DNA from: Anaerostipes hominis (ex Lee et al. 2021)
GTDB lineage: Bacteria; Bacillota; Clostridia; Lachnospirales; Lachnospiraceae
Direction: 5' to 3'
DNA: 64,000 nt
NCBI RefSeq assembly: GCF_002270485.1
Contig: NZ_NQOG01000010.1
Coordinates: 46,305-110,304 of the forward strand
A program made the position numbers and the translations under genes. The notes under the pieces were generated by a model that did no database searches, was not told where the DNA came from, and was given only the letters and a program-made list of their open reading frames with translations. Within the stretch, counting starts at the first letter, position 1; each line of letters starts with the position of its first letter. Of the stretch, positions 9,658-18,926 are shown piece after piece.

Positions 9658-11217
9658 ATGGATTTTAACAAAAAGGATTTTTATGGAATCGTTGCAAAAG
9701 AACGAAAGCAGGTACAAATAACAATCGACCAGGACTGCAATGTGCCTGATACGAAGCCGGATGTGGAGAAGATGATCCAGACCAAAGGGCTGGTGATCAT
9801 GCAGGAGACAGAGATGATGGTGGACCGTATCCGGATCAAAGGAGAATTCCATTTTTCAGGTCTGTACGGGACAATTGACGCCAGGACCTATTTAGAGTCT
9901 CTGGATTTTGTTCTCCCTTTTGAGGAGTATATACATATGGACGGCGCTGTGCCGACAGATTATGTGAAAGTTTCTTATGTCATTGATGACATCAACACAG
10001 TGCTGATCAATTCCAGGAAACTGAGTATAAGGATTCTTCTGACCCTGACCCTCCATGTCAACGAGGAGATTAAAGAGGAAGGCATTATCGATGTTCTTGG
10101 TGACGGGATATCTTCCCTGAAAAAGGAAGTTCAGGTGACAGACCTGATTGTCAATAAAAAGGATATTGCCAGAATGAAAGAGGAGCTGGTTCTGCCGGCC
10201 AACAAATCCAACATCTATGAGATTCTCTGGAGCCAGGTGGAGCTTGAGAATGTACAGGGAAAGTTAAAAGACCACAGCATCGACATACAGGGTGATATGC
10301 ATGTGTTTATTTTATATCTCGGAGAGGATGAACAGCTTCCGGTCCAGTATGCCAGGTGGGAGATCCCGCTGCACACAGAATTGGAGTGCTATGAATGTGC
10401 ACCGGGAATGATCGGCAAGATCCACATTTCCCTTGGAAACCATCAGCTGGAGATCCGTCCGGATGTGGACGGAGAAGAGAGAGTGGTATCGGTTGACGCA
10501 ACTCTTGAGTGTGATATTAAAGTCTACGAAGATCAGGTGCTTTCTTACGTGGGAGACTGCTATACGATGCAGAAGACTCTGGTGCCGGAATATAAAGACT
10601 TTGCTTTTGAATCCCTGATCGGAAAAAATCAGGCTACCATGAAGATGGCGAAGCGTTTTTCCATCGAGCAGGAGCCTGGAAAGCTTTTGCAGGTGCTTTC
10701 TGTCAAAGGAAGCTGCAATTTAGACGATGTGGAAGTCAAAGAGCAGGGGCTCCAGGTGGAGGGTGTCCTGATGGCGGATGTGCTGTTTTTGTCCAGCGAG
10801 GACCAGAACCCGGTAATGAGCAGCTCATATATGGAACCGTTTTCTTACTTTATCGAGGCTAAGGGTCTGATGAAAGAGGACGATTATCAGCTGGATGTTA
10901 TGCTGGATCATATCAGCGCCACTCCAACGGAAGGGGATGAGATCGAGATCAAAGCAAATGTTATATTTGACTTCATCTCTTTCCACAAAAAAGCGGAAAA
11001 GATTATGACAAATGTATCTGAGCAGCCTCTGGATTATGAAGAACTGCAGAAGATCCCGGGAATCGTCGGATATATCGTGAAGGACGGGGATACTCTGTGG
11101 TCCATAGCAAAACGTTATTTTACTACCGTTGACGATATCCGTGATCAAAATGAAGGCATTGAGGAAGTAAAGCCAGGTGATAAACTGTTAATAGTCAAAG
11201 AAATTGAATGGAATTGA
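9658..11217 (+). CDS. sipL: SPOCS (DUF3794) and LysM protein, SipL-like spore coat morphogenesis factor
   Basis: A 519-residue protein built of DUF3794/SPOCS domains followed by a C-terminal LysM domain (about residues 470-517; YIVKDGDTLWSIAKRY). This architecture and length match Clostridioides difficile SipL, which binds SpoIVA through its LysM domain and is needed to localise the spore coat around the forespore. It is the functional counterpart of Bacillus SpoVID. It has no signal peptide, as expected for a mother-cell protein. ATG 9658 is set by GGGAGGA just upstream; an in-frame start 30 bases earlier lacks a site. An inverted repeat (CCTGTCT / AGACAGG) in the veg-sipL gap may be a weak terminator for veg. 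Confidence 0.82.
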   Translation: MDFNKKDFYGIVAKERKQVQITIDQDCNVPDTKPDVEKMIQTKGLVIMQETEMMVDRIRIKGEFHFSGLYGTIDARTYLESLDFVLPFEEYIHMDGAVPTDYVKVSYVIDDINTVLINSRKLSIRILLTLTLHVNEEIKEEGIIDVLGDGISSLKKEVQVTDLIVNKKDIARMKEELVLPANKSNIYEILWSQVELENVQGKLKDHSIDIQGDMHVFILYLGEDEQLPVQYARWEIPLHTELECYECAPGMIGKIHISLGNHQLEIRPDVDGEERVVSVDATLECDIKVYEDQVLSYVGDCYTMQKTLVPEYKDFAFESLIGKNQATMKMAKRFSIEQEPGKLLQVLSVKGSCNLDDVEVKEQGLQVEGVLMADVLFLSSEDQNPVMSSSYMEPFSYFIEAKGLMKEDDYQLDVMLDHISATPTEGDEIEIKANVIFDFISFHKKAEKIMTNVSEQPLDYEELQKIPGIVGYIVKDGDTLWSIAKRYFTTVDDIRDQNEGIEEVKPGDKLLIVKEIEWN

Positions 11218-11306
11218 TAAATAGGATTGCATTTTTATAGGAACAATATTATAATGTTCTGTATACAATACTAAGTTTCAGCGGCAGGAGACAGTGAGGA
11301 GTACAG

Positions 11307-12179
11307 ATGAAAAAGGTAGTTCTGAAAGCTTATGGAAAAGTAAATTTAGGGCTGGATGTAGTACGGCGGAGAGATGACGGGTATCATGAGGTAAGGATGA
11401 TCATGCAGACAGTGGGTCTTTTTGACCGGCTGGAGCTTAAAAAGACTTCCGGTGATTCCGTCACACTTTCCGCCAATCTTAGATTTCTTCCGGTCAATGA
11501 ACAGAATCTTGTCTGTCAGGCCATCGCAGCCGTAAAGAAAAAGTATTCGCTCAAAGACGGCGTGGAAGCGTATCTGGAAAAGCGTATCCCTATCGCCGCA
11601 GGCATGGCGGGCGGCAGCTCTGACTGCGCCGCAGCACTGAGAGGAATGAACCAGCTGTTTGAACTGGGACTTAAGGAAGAGGAACTGTGTGAGATCGGAG
11701 CCGGGCTGGGAGCGGATGTGCCTTATTGTGTCATAGGAGGAACTGCACTGGCCGAAGGGATCGGAGAAAAACTTACAAAGTTGCCCCCTGTGTCGGACTG
11801 CCATATACTGATTGCCAAGCCGGGGATCAGTGTATCCACGAAAACTGTGTATGAGAATCTGGACGTGCCGGGGCTTTCCTCACACCCGGACATCACAGGA
11901 ATGATATCTGCCATTGAAAATCAGGATTTGAAGGGGATCACAGGAAGGATGGAAAATGTTCTTGAAACAGTCACCATACCAAGATATCCCGTGATCGATG
12001 AGATCAAAGAGTTCCTGCTTAAACAGGGAGCCGAGAATGCACTCATGAGCGGGAGCGGACCGACGGTCTTTGGAATCTTTGCTTCACAGGAAAAGGCACA
12101 GAGAGCCCTTTCCAATCTAAGATCCTTTGAAGATGTGAAGCAGGCCTATGTGGTGGCGCCGGTCAATAGAGAATCATAA
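11307..12179 (+). CDS. ispE: 4-diphosphocytidyl-2-C-methyl-D-erythritol kinase
   Basis: A 290-residue GHMP kinase of the MEP isoprenoid pathway; it phosphorylates CDP-methylerythritol at the 2-position. The N-terminus AYGKVNLGLDV is typical for IspE. The ATP-binding glycine/serine loop PIAAGMAGGSSDCAAAL is at about 95-111, and the C-terminal GHMP motif MSGSGPTVFG is present. The ATG at 11307 is preceded by a modest GAGGAG-type site. The gene is followed 16 bases later by a GntR-family regulator that probably shares its transcript. Confidence 0.95.
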   Translation: MKKVVLKAYGKVNLGLDVVRRRDDGYHEVRMIMQTVGLFDRLELKKTSGDSVTLSANLRFLPVNEQNLVCQAIAAVKKKYSLKDGVEAYLEKRIPIAAGMAGGSSDCAAALRGMNQLFELGLKEEELCEIGAGLGADVPYCVIGGTALAEGIGEKLTKLPPVSDCHILIAKPGISVSTKTVYENLDVPGLSSHPDITGMISAIENQDLKGITGRMENVLETVTIPRYPVIDEIKEFLLKQGAENALMSGSGPTVFGIFASQEKAQRALSNLRSFEDVKQAYVVAPVNRES

Positions 12180-12195
12180 TTGGAGGGAACGAAAG

Positions 12196-12876
12196 ATGAG
12201 CAGTGATAAATTAAAAGTAAATGTCAATGAATATCTGCCGCTGAGGGATGTGGTGTTCAATACACTCAGACAGGCGATCATCACCGGAGAGTTTGTGCCC
12301 GGAGAGCGTTTGATGGAGATCGCGCTGGCAAACCGTCTCGGAGTCAGCCGTACCCCGGTCAGGGAAGCCATAAGGAAGCTGGAGCTTGAGGGTCTGGTAG
12401 TCATGATCCCGAGAAAGGGCGCGGAAGTAGCCCGCATCACGGAAAAAGATTTAAGAGATGTCCTGGAAGTGAGAAGTTCTCTGGAAGAACTGGCAGCAGG
12501 ACTTGCCACGGAGCGCCTGGATGAAAGTTCCAGAGAGAAGATTCAGGCAGCCCTCGACAATTTCCGGGAGGCCATCCAGACGGATGACAATCCTAAGATC
12601 GCAGACTGTGATGTGGAATTTCATGATGCCGTCTTCGAGGCGACTCAGAACAAGAGGCTGATCCAGATCATTAACAATCTGAGAGAACAGATTTACCGCT
12701 ACCGTCTGGAATATGTCAAGGATACGGCATATCATGCGGTTCTTCTCAAAGAACACGAGGAACTGGTGGAAGCCATGTTCGCAGGCAACAAAGAGAGAGC
12801 GAAAGAGATCATGAAACGTCATATCGACAATCAGGAAGAGACGGTAATCAAAAAGATTCAGGAAGAAGAAAAATAG
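12196..12876 (+). CDS. GntR-family (FCD/FadR-type) transcriptional regulator
   Basis: A 226-residue regulator. An N-terminal winged helix-turn-helix (about 15-80, with GEFVPGERLMEIALANRLGVSR and TPVREAIRKLELEGLV) is followed by an all-helical FCD ligand domain. FCD proteins usually bind a small carboxylate with the help of a metal held by conserved Asp/His residues; candidates lie in CDVEFHDAVF and KEHEELVEAM. The frame is open upstream into ispE, but TGGAGGG 10 bases before ATG 12196 fixes the start. The position after ispE recurs in clostridia. The regulon and ligand cannot be inferred. Confidence 0.88.
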   Translation: MSSDKLKVNVNEYLPLRDVVFNTLRQAIITGEFVPGERLMEIALANRLGVSRTPVREAIRKLELEGLVVMIPRKGAEVARITEKDLRDVLEVRSSLEELAAGLATERLDESSREKIQAALDNFREAIQTDDNPKIADCDVEFHDAVFEATQNKRLIQIINNLREQIYRYRLEYVKDTAYHAVLLKEHEELVEAMFAGNKERAKEIMKRHIDNQEETVIKKIQEEEK

Positions 12877-12894
12877 GTCCGTGGACTTTCAGAC

Positions 12895-12929
12895 AGAACT
12901 CTGTGCGTGCGCATAGAGTTCTTTTTTTT
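12895..12929 (+). terminator. intrinsic terminator
   Basis: An AGAACTCT/AGAGTTCT stem extended by GTGC/GCAT, followed by eight T residues. It ends the ispE-gntR transcript just before the germination operon. Confidence 0.9.
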
Positions 12930-12961
12930 GCTCATACTACTTTCAAAGGTGGTGTGAAAAA

Positions 12962-14485
12962 ATGGATCGATTTCATGATAAAAATCACAAAATGAAAGGT
13001 AAAATATCAAAGGATCTGGAGCAGAATATTGCATATCTCGAAGCGGTATTTTCAGACTGCAATGATATTGTAAAAAAGAAGTTTTACGTTGGGAAGAAAA
13101 AACACACAGGAATGTATGTGATCTACACGGACGGTCTTGCCAAAGCCGACATGATCCAGGAAAATGTACTGGAACCTCTCCTCACAGACCCTCTTCACCC
13201 TCTGAAAGAGTCTGTGACCTCCTGGGTGATTGAGAGTGCAGACCGGAAAATGGTTACGACAATGGATGAAGTTGTCACGGCCGTTTTATCAGGAGATACG
13301 GTACTGTTTTTTGACGGGCTTGATCAGGGGATTTTTATATCCAGCAAGTTTTTCCCTACCAGAGGAGTGCAGGAAGCCGACAGGGAAGTAGCAATGATCG
13401 GTCCGAAGGACAGCTTTAATGAAAGTCTCAGGACCAACACGGCACTGATCCGAAGACGGGTCAGGGATACGAGAATGAAGGTTGTCCAGCTCAGGATCGG
13501 AACAAGGAGCAAAACAGATGTAGCGCTTATGTATATCGAGGATCTGGCCAAAGATGAGGTAGTAAAGGAGATAAAAAAACAGTTGGATGAACTGAATATT
13601 GACGGAATTTTTGACAGCGGAATGCTGGAACAGCTCATGGAGCAGGACAGCAAATCTCCGTTTCCCCAGTACCAGCTGACTCAGAGGCCGGACAAGGCGG
13701 CAAGCGGGCTCATGGAGGGAAGAGTTGTGCTCGTGGTGGACAATTCTCCGGAGGTCATTGTGCTGCCGGTGACGCTGAACATTTTTTTTCAGGCCAGTGA
13801 TGACTACTATAATCGGTGGGAAGTAGCCACATTTGCCAGAATCCTTCGATATATTTCTTCTTTTATTGCCATCGGGCTGCCGGGATTTTATATTTCCATT
13901 GCAAATTATCATCCGGAGATTCTTCCCACACCGTTTATGCTGTCCATTGTGTCGGCCAGGGAGGGAGTGCCTTTCCCTGTCGTCGTGGAAGTTCTGCTTT
14001 TGGAACTTGCGTTTGAACTTTTAAGGGAAGCGGGTATCCGCCTTCCGGGACAGCTGGGCGGCACCATAGGCATTGTAGGAGGGCTGATCATAGGACAGGC
14101 AGCGGTGGATGCCAATATTGTCAGCACGATCGTGGTAATTGTTGTAGCCTTTACAGCCATCGCATCGTTTTCTATACCAAATGAAAGCTTTTCGGGGGTA
14201 TTCCGGCTGCTGAGATTTTCTATTATGATCGTCTGTGCCATATGGGGTCTTTATGGATTCTTTCTCGGATTCCTTGCGATTGCAATCCATTTGATGAAGC
14301 TTCAGAGCTATGGAATCCCGTATCTGTTTCCGACCGTATCAGCCACGGTGGAAGAAACGGACCCCTGGGAGGATTATATGGTGCGCCTGCCTATCAGGCG
14401 TATGATTTTCAGGCCATGGTTTACAAAGGACGGGGCGAAAAAACGCCAGGGAAGGAGGAAACATCATGTGGACGGCGAATCTTGA
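12962..14485 (+). CDS. gerKA: spore germination receptor subunit A (GerA/GerKA family)
   Basis: A 507-residue A subunit of a nutrient germinant receptor in the spore inner membrane. The soluble N-terminal region (about 1-270) includes the family hallmarks TDGLAKADMIQENVLEPL, FFDG and IRRRVRDTRMKV. About five transmembrane segments follow, with the conserved LLRE.GIRLPGQLGGTIGIVGGLI region near residues 350-380. The length is normal. It starts at ATG 12962 after a GGTGGTG-type site and overlaps the B-subunit gene by 20 bases, so translation is coupled. The germinant is unknown. Confidence 0.92.
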   Translation: MDRFHDKNHKMKGKISKDLEQNIAYLEAVFSDCNDIVKKKFYVGKKKHTGMYVIYTDGLAKADMIQENVLEPLLTDPLHPLKESVTSWVIESADRKMVTTMDEVVTAVLSGDTVLFFDGLDQGIFISSKFFPTRGVQEADREVAMIGPKDSFNESLRTNTALIRRRVRDTRMKVVQLRIGTRSKTDVALMYIEDLAKDEVVKEIKKQLDELNIDGIFDSGMLEQLMEQDSKSPFPQYQLTQRPDKAASGLMEGRVVLVVDNSPEVIVLPVTLNIFFQASDDYYNRWEVATFARILRYISSFIAIGLPGFYISIANYHPEILPTPFMLSIVSAREGVPFPVVVEVLLLELAFELLREAGIRLPGQLGGTIGIVGGLIIGQAAVDANIVSTIVVIVVAFTAIASFSIPNESFSGVFRLLRFSIMIVCAIWGLYGFFLGFLAIAIHLMKLQSYGIPYLFPTVSATVEETDPWEDYMVRLPIRRMIFRPWFTKDGAKKRQGRRKHHVDGES

Positions 14486-15524
14486 AATTTCTAAAAAGCA
14501 GGGAAGCAGGATCTTTCTTCTGGAAACCTTCTGCGGAGTGGGCATGTTCCTTCCCCAGGCATCTGCCTTGAAATCCGGTGAAACAGGGCTTTATACGGTG
14601 CTCCTTGGGGCCCTTGCCGCGGCCTGCTATCCGTGGCTTGTACAAAAAGCAGAAGGCAGTCTGACCATGGAAGAGGTATTAAAAAAGCACCGGGTGATTT
14701 CCTTTCTCTATTATGTGAGATTTTTTATAAACGCCGCATTTTTTTATGCATATATGCTGATCTTAGCCAGGGTGTTCCTTCTGCCGTATATGAATATTTA
14801 CTGGATCGGACTGCCGATCATTTTTCTGGCTTTCCGGATGAACGGGGAGGGGCTGGACGACAGAGCGAGAGTCATGGAAGGGCTGTTCTGGTTTATCCTG
14901 ATCCCGTTTATTTTTATCCTTCTTCTCAGTACCACGGAATTTTCTATGAAACCCTTCCTGATCCGGAAGTTTGAACCGGAGAATCTGGCGATGGGCGGGC
15001 TGTATGTGCTCGCACTGTTTCATCCTATGGAACTGGTGTGGTTTTATCAGGGGCATATGAAGGAAAAGGGAATAAATAAGAGGACGCTGCTTGGAATTAT
15101 CATTTTATCGGCAGGAGTGTTTGCCGCCACGGCGGGAAGCCTGGGTCTTCGGATGATCAGGAGAGACCCGTTTCCGGTGATCTCCATGGCCCAGAATGTA
15201 GCCATGCCGGGAGGGATCATGGCAAGGCTGGACATTTTCCTGATCGCATTCTGGATCGTTGGAGTTTTTTGTGTGCTGAGCGGATACCTGTTTTATGGAA
15301 ACTGGAGTTTTGAAAACACATTTCCGGGGAAAAAGAAATGGGGCAGGTGGATTTCTTACGGCGGACTGTTTTTGACCACTGGATTTCTGATCCCTATGAT
15401 CCGTCTTTGGGAAAATTATATTTCTGTGTTCCTTTTTGCAAATCTATTGCTGGGCATTTTAATTCCGGCAGTTTTGTTTTGGCTGGAACGGAGAGGAGGC
15501 ACCCATGAAAAAGATCATCATTAG
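14466..15524 (+). CDS. gerKB: spore germination receptor subunit B (GerAB/GerKB permease)
   Basis: A 352-residue, ten-helix member of the APC superfamily (GerAB/ArcD/ProY). It is the likely germinant-binding membrane subunit of the receptor. Hydrophobic helices run from about residue 15 to 345 and there is no soluble domain. The protein overlaps both neighbours by 20 bases, which implies a fixed order and stoichiometry of A, B and C subunits. ATG 14466 has a GGAGG-like site inside the end of the A gene. Confidence 0.9.
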   Translation: MWTANLEISKKQGSRIFLLETFCGVGMFLPQASALKSGETGLYTVLLGALAAACYPWLVQKAEGSLTMEEVLKKHRVISFLYYVRFFINAAFFYAYMLILARVFLLPYMNIYWIGLPIIFLAFRMNGEGLDDRARVMEGLFWFILIPFIFILLLSTTEFSMKPFLIRKFEPENLAMGGLYVLALFHPMELVWFYQGHMKEKGINKRTLLGIIILSAGVFAATAGSLGLRMIRRDPFPVISMAQNVAMPGGIMARLDIFLIAFWIVGVFCVLSGYLFYGNWSFENTFPGKKKWGRWISYGGLFLTTGFLIPMIRLWENYISVFLFANLLLGILIPAVLFWLERRGGTHEKDHH

Positions 15525-16038
15525 CCTTTTGATGGCCGCAGTCACAGCAGCGGCACTTACGGGCTGCAAAGAAGCCGGGGACATCGAGGACAGCAGCTAT
15601 GTTTTGGCAATGGGCATCGAAAAGACAGAGAACGGATATCTGATCGATTATTCCTGTGCAGATTTTTCCAAGGCTCAGGACAACCAGGGAACGAACGTGC
15701 CGTCCAAGTCTGTGGTTTATTCAGGCAGGTCTTTTAATGAGACAAACCAAAGTTTTGAGCGAACCCAGCCGAAAAAATTAAACTTCGGGCATTTAAAGGT
15801 GATTGTATTTACCAACGGACAGATTGATGATACTATGATAGAGGAGCTTTTAAATCATTCGGAAATCGCAAAATCCGTACTGATTCTTAAAAGTAAAAAA
15901 CAGTTAAAAGAGCTTTTTTCGATCGAGAAGGAGCTGCCTGTCTCCTTTGGTGAATACATGGCCAAAGGCATTGAAAGTTCTCCGAAAGTGAAAAAGCCCA
16001 AGGATCTGAGCCTTGGCAGGATTTACGGCAGAAAGTGA
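15505..16038 (+). CDS. gerKC: spore germination lipoprotein C, N-terminal domain only
   Basis: A 177-residue GerAC-family lipoprotein. The signal peptide ends in the lipobox ALTGC (Cys at residue 21). The first domain is recognisable (DSSYVLAMGIEK, SGRSFNETNQSFERTQPKKLNFGHLKV). GerAC proteins are normally about 370-400 residues with a three-domain fold; this one stops after about the first domain. The reading frame ends cleanly at 16038, and the next 150 bases show no continuation in any frame, so this is a deletion or a natural short form rather than a simple frameshift. Whether the receptor still works is uncertain. Confidence 0.8.
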   Translation: MKKIIISLLMAAVTAAALTGCKEAGDIEDSSYVLAMGIEKTENGYLIDYSCADFSKAQDNQGTNVPSKSVVYSGRSFNETNQSFERTQPKKLNFGHLKVIVFTNGQIDDTMIEELLNHSEIAKSVLILKSKKQLKELFSIEKELPVSFGEYMAKGIESSPKVKKPKDLSLGRIYGRK

Positions 16039-16089
16039 AAAAAATCAGCCTTGACTTGTATCGGATGAGATGGTAAGATGGATACATTC

Positions 16090-16137
16090 ACACAAGATAT
16101 AGTAGAATAAAAGATCATATCAAACAATATATAGTAA
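16090..16137 (+). promoter_or_regulatory. two NrdR-box-like sites upstream of nrdD
   Basis: Two 16-base sites, 16090-16105 (ACACAAGATATAGTAG) and 16122-16137 (AAACAATATATAGTAA), each match the NrdR box ACACWATATATWGTGT at 13 of 16 positions. They start 32 bases apart, about three helical turns, the usual spacing for NrdR tandem boxes. NrdR is the ATP/dATP-sensing repressor of ribonucleotide reductase genes, so the site and target agree. Confidence 0.75.
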
Positions 16138-16160
16138 TTTGATTGAGAAAATAGCGATGA

Positions 16161-16213
16161 GTCCCCTGCCTGCGGTGTCTCCTGCTTTCAGCGGGATATG
16201 CCGCAGGCAGGAC
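16161..16213 (+). promoter_or_regulatory. long stem-loop in the nrdD leader
   Basis: CTGCCTGCGG (about 16166-16175) pairs with CCGCAGGCAG (16201-16210), with outer GTCC/GGAC pairs and a two-base bulge. The 25-base loop contains a smaller imperfect stem. No T-run follows, so it is not a standard terminator. It lies between the NrdR-like boxes and the ribosome binding site and may shield the mRNA 5' end or act in regulation. Confidence 0.55.
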
Positions 16214-16245
16214 GATGCTCTGGGAACAGTCAGGGAGGAGAGAGT

Positions 16246-18366
16246 ATGATACGGGTAGTAAAAAAGGACGGAACAACAGAGGATTTTAATATTCAGAAGG
16301 TGGTGACGGCGGTAAATAAATCCGCCTACCGTGCCCTTGTGAAATTTACGGAAGATGAGCTTGATGAGATCTGCCGGTTTGTCAATGGGAGAGTGGACGA
16401 GCTTAATAAGGCGGAAGTACATATTACGGAGATGCACAATGTGGTGGAAGGGGCTCTGGAGAGGGTAAATCCCGACGTGGCCAAAAGCTACCGGGACTAC
16501 CGGAATTATAAACAGGATTTTGTGGAAATGCTGGATGATGTGTATAAGAAAAGCCAGTCCATCATGTACATAGGAGACAAAGAGAACAGCAATACAGACA
16601 GCGCCCTTGTGTCAACGAAGCGGAGTCTCATCTTTAATGAGCTGAACAAGTCTCTGTATCAGAAGTTTTTTTTAACGACAGAAGAGATTCAGGCCTGCCG
16701 GGACGGGTACATTTATATTCATGATATGTCAGCCAGAAGAGATACGATGAACTGCTGTCTGTTTGATGTGGAGGCCGTGTTAAAAGGCGGCTTTGAGATG
16801 GGGAATCTCTGGTACAATGAACCAAAGACACTGGATGTGGCCTTTGACGTCATAGGAGACATCGTGCTGAGCGCGGCCAGCCAGCAGTATGGCGGATTTA
16901 CGGTGCCGAATATTGAACTGATCCTGGAACCGTATGCCGAGAAGTCTTATGAAAAAGGCATTGAAAAGTATGAAGCCCTCGGCCTTTCCAGAGAGCGGGC
17001 AGAGACCGAGTCCCTCAAGGATGTGCAGAAAGAATTCTGTCAGGGATTCCAGGGGCTTGAATATAAGTTTAACAGTGTTTCTTCCAGCCGCGGAGACTAT
17101 CCTTTTATCACAGTGACCGCAGGAACCGGCACAGGCCGGTTTGCAAAGATGGCAACGATTACGATGCTGGATGTCAGGAGAAGAGGACAGGGAAAAGAAG
17201 GACATAAAAAACCGGTGCTGTTTCCAAAGATCGTATTTCTCTACGATGAAAATCTCCATGGACCCGGCGGAGAACTGGAGGATGTGTTTGAAGCGGGCAT
17301 CCGCTGTTCCAGCAAGACGATGTATCCCGACTGGCTGAGCCTTACAGGGGACGGATATGTCCCGGACATGTATAAAAGATATGGAAAGATCGTAAGCCCT
17401 ATGGGCTGCCGAGCATTTTTATCTCCCTGGTATGAAAAGGGAGGGGCAGAGCCTCTGGACGAGCAGGACAAGCCGGTTTTTGTGGGCCGTTTTAACATCG
17501 GGGCGGTAAGTCTGCATCTGCCGATGATCTATGCAAAGGCAAAGCAGGAAAGCCGTGACTTCTATGAAGTGCTGGACTATTATCTGAATCTGATCAGGGA
17601 GCTCCACAGAAGGACCTACGATTATCTGGGAGAGATGAAGGCATCCACAAATCCTCTGGCATACTGTGAGGGAGGCTTCCTGGGAGGACATCTGGGACTT
17701 CACGACAAGATCAAGCCGCTGCTTGAGTCTGCCACAGCATCTTTTGGGATCACGGCGCTCAATGAACTTCAGCAGCTGCACAACAAAAAATCCATTGCTC
17801 AGGACGGCGCATTTGCACTGGAAGTCCTTGAGTACATCAACAGTGAGGTGACTAAGTTTAAGAAAGAAGACGGGCATTTGTATGCGATCTATGGAACACC
17901 GGCAGAAAACCTCTGCGGACTTCAGGTGAAACAGTTCAGAAAAAAGTACGGTGTGATCGAAAATGTCTCTGACCGGGAATATGTGAGCAACTCTTTTCAC
18001 TGCCATGTATCCGAAGATCTGACGCCGATCGAGAAACAGAACTTAGAGGGACGTTTCTGGGAAAAATGCAACGGCGGAAAGATCCAGTACGTGAAGTATC
18101 CGATCAGCTACAATAAAGACGCTATACGGACGCTGGTAAGGCGTGCCATGGACCTGGGTTACTATGAAGGGGTGAATCTATCCCTGTCATACTGTGACGA
18201 CTGCGGGCATGAGGAGCTGGAAATGGATGTGTGTCCGGTCTGCGGAAGCAGGAATCTGACCAAGATCGACCGCATGAACGGTTATCTGTCTTATTCCAGA
18301 GTCAAGGGAGACACGAGGCTCAATGACGCAAAGATGGCGGAGATCGCCGACCGGAAGTCGATGTAG
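16246..18366 (+). CDS. nrdD: anaerobic (class III) ribonucleoside-triphosphate reductase
   Basis: A 706-residue glycyl-radical enzyme that makes dNTPs from NTPs without oxygen. An N-terminal ATP-cone (about 1-90, IRVVKKDGTTEDFNIQKV) senses ATP/dATP for allosteric control. The catalytic barrel follows. Near the C-terminus four cysteines (CDDCGH, CPVCGS) bind structural zinc. The radical glycine is Gly679 in RMNGYLSYSR. ATG 16246 follows GGGAGGAG; an in-frame ATG 48 bases earlier overlaps the leader hairpin and has no site. It forms an operon with the activase nrdG, 31 bases downstream, probably under NrdR. Confidence 0.96.
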   Translation: MIRVVKKDGTTEDFNIQKVVTAVNKSAYRALVKFTEDELDEICRFVNGRVDELNKAEVHITEMHNVVEGALERVNPDVAKSYRDYRNYKQDFVEMLDDVYKKSQSIMYIGDKENSNTDSALVSTKRSLIFNELNKSLYQKFFLTTEEIQACRDGYIYIHDMSARRDTMNCCLFDVEAVLKGGFEMGNLWYNEPKTLDVAFDVIGDIVLSAASQQYGGFTVPNIELILEPYAEKSYEKGIEKYEALGLSRERAETESLKDVQKEFCQGFQGLEYKFNSVSSSRGDYPFITVTAGTGTGRFAKMATITMLDVRRRGQGKEGHKKPVLFPKIVFLYDENLHGPGGELEDVFEAGIRCSSKTMYPDWLSLTGDGYVPDMYKRYGKIVSPMGCRAFLSPWYEKGGAEPLDEQDKPVFVGRFNIGAVSLHLPMIYAKAKQESRDFYEVLDYYLNLIRELHRRTYDYLGEMKASTNPLAYCEGGFLGGHLGLHDKIKPLLESATASFGITALNELQQLHNKKSIAQDGAFALEVLEYINSEVTKFKKEDGHLYAIYGTPAENLCGLQVKQFRKKYGVIENVSDREYVSNSFHCHVSEDLTPIEKQNLEGRFWEKCNGGKIQYVKYPISYNKDAIRTLVRRAMDLGYYEGVNLSLSYCDDCGHEELEMDVCPVCGSRNLTKIDRMNGYLSYSRVKGDTRLNDAKMAEIADRKSM

Positions 18367-18397
18367 AAAGGATGATATTAGCATAGAGGTGGGAAGT

Positions 18398-18889
18398 ATG
18401 AGGTATCACAACATTACAAAGGACGATATGCTGAATGGGGACGGTTTAAGAGTTGTCTTATGGCTGTCAGGATGTACCCATCAGTGCAAAAACTGCCACA
18501 ATCCGGTCACCTGGGATATCCATGGCGGATTGGAGTTTGACCGGGCGGCAAAAGAAGAACTGTTTGAAGAGCTCAGTAAAAATTATATCAGCGGTCTGAC
18601 GTTAAGCGGAGGAGATCCTCTGCACCCTGAGAACCGGGAGCCGGTAGAACAGCTGGTCAAAGAGGTCAGAGAAAAGTTTCCGGAAAAGACCATATGGATG
18701 TATACCGGTTTTCTGTGGGATGAAGTCTGTACTCTGGATGCCGTAAAAAATACAGATGTTCTGGTGGACGGTCGTTTTGAGGAAGACTTAAAGGACACTG
18801 CCCTCAAATGGAGGGGAAGTTCCAACCAGAAGGTGATCGATGTGAAAAAGTCGCTGGAACAAATGAAAAAAGTGCTGTACATAAGATAA
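18398..18889 (+). CDS. nrdG: anaerobic ribonucleotide reductase activating protein
   Basis: A 163-residue radical SAM enzyme that installs the glycyl radical on NrdD. The [4Fe-4S] cluster motif CxxxCxxC is present as CTHQCKNCH near residue 27, followed by the small-activase features GGLEFD and LSGGDPLHPEN. Length and N-terminus (MRYHNITKDDMLNGDGLR) are standard. ATG 18398 follows GAGGTGGG; the open frame further upstream overlaps the nrdD stop and is not needed. Confidence 0.95.
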   Translation: MRYHNITKDDMLNGDGLRVVLWLSGCTHQCKNCHNPVTWDIHGGLEFDRAAKEELFEELSKNYISGLTLSGGDPLHPENREPVEQLVKEVREKFPEKTIWMYTGFLWDEVCTLDAVKNTDVLVDGRFEEDLKDTALKWRGSSNQKVIDVKKSLEQMKKVLYIR

Positions 18890-18897
18890 AACAAGGC

Positions 18898-18926
18898 TTG
18901 ACGGCCTGCCTCTTCCATGATACAAT
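18898..18926 (+). promoter_or_regulatory. rpmG-secE-nusG promoter
   Basis: TTGACG (18898-18903), 17 bases, TACAAT (18921-18926). It begins nine bases after the nrdG stop codon and sits inside the arms of the hairpin that appears to terminate nrdDG. Confidence 0.75.

Noticed and set aside
15505..16038. Frameshift as the cause of the short GerKC
   Set aside because: No frame downstream of 16038 continues the GerAC family sequence; the remaining DNA is a leader with NrdR-like boxes.
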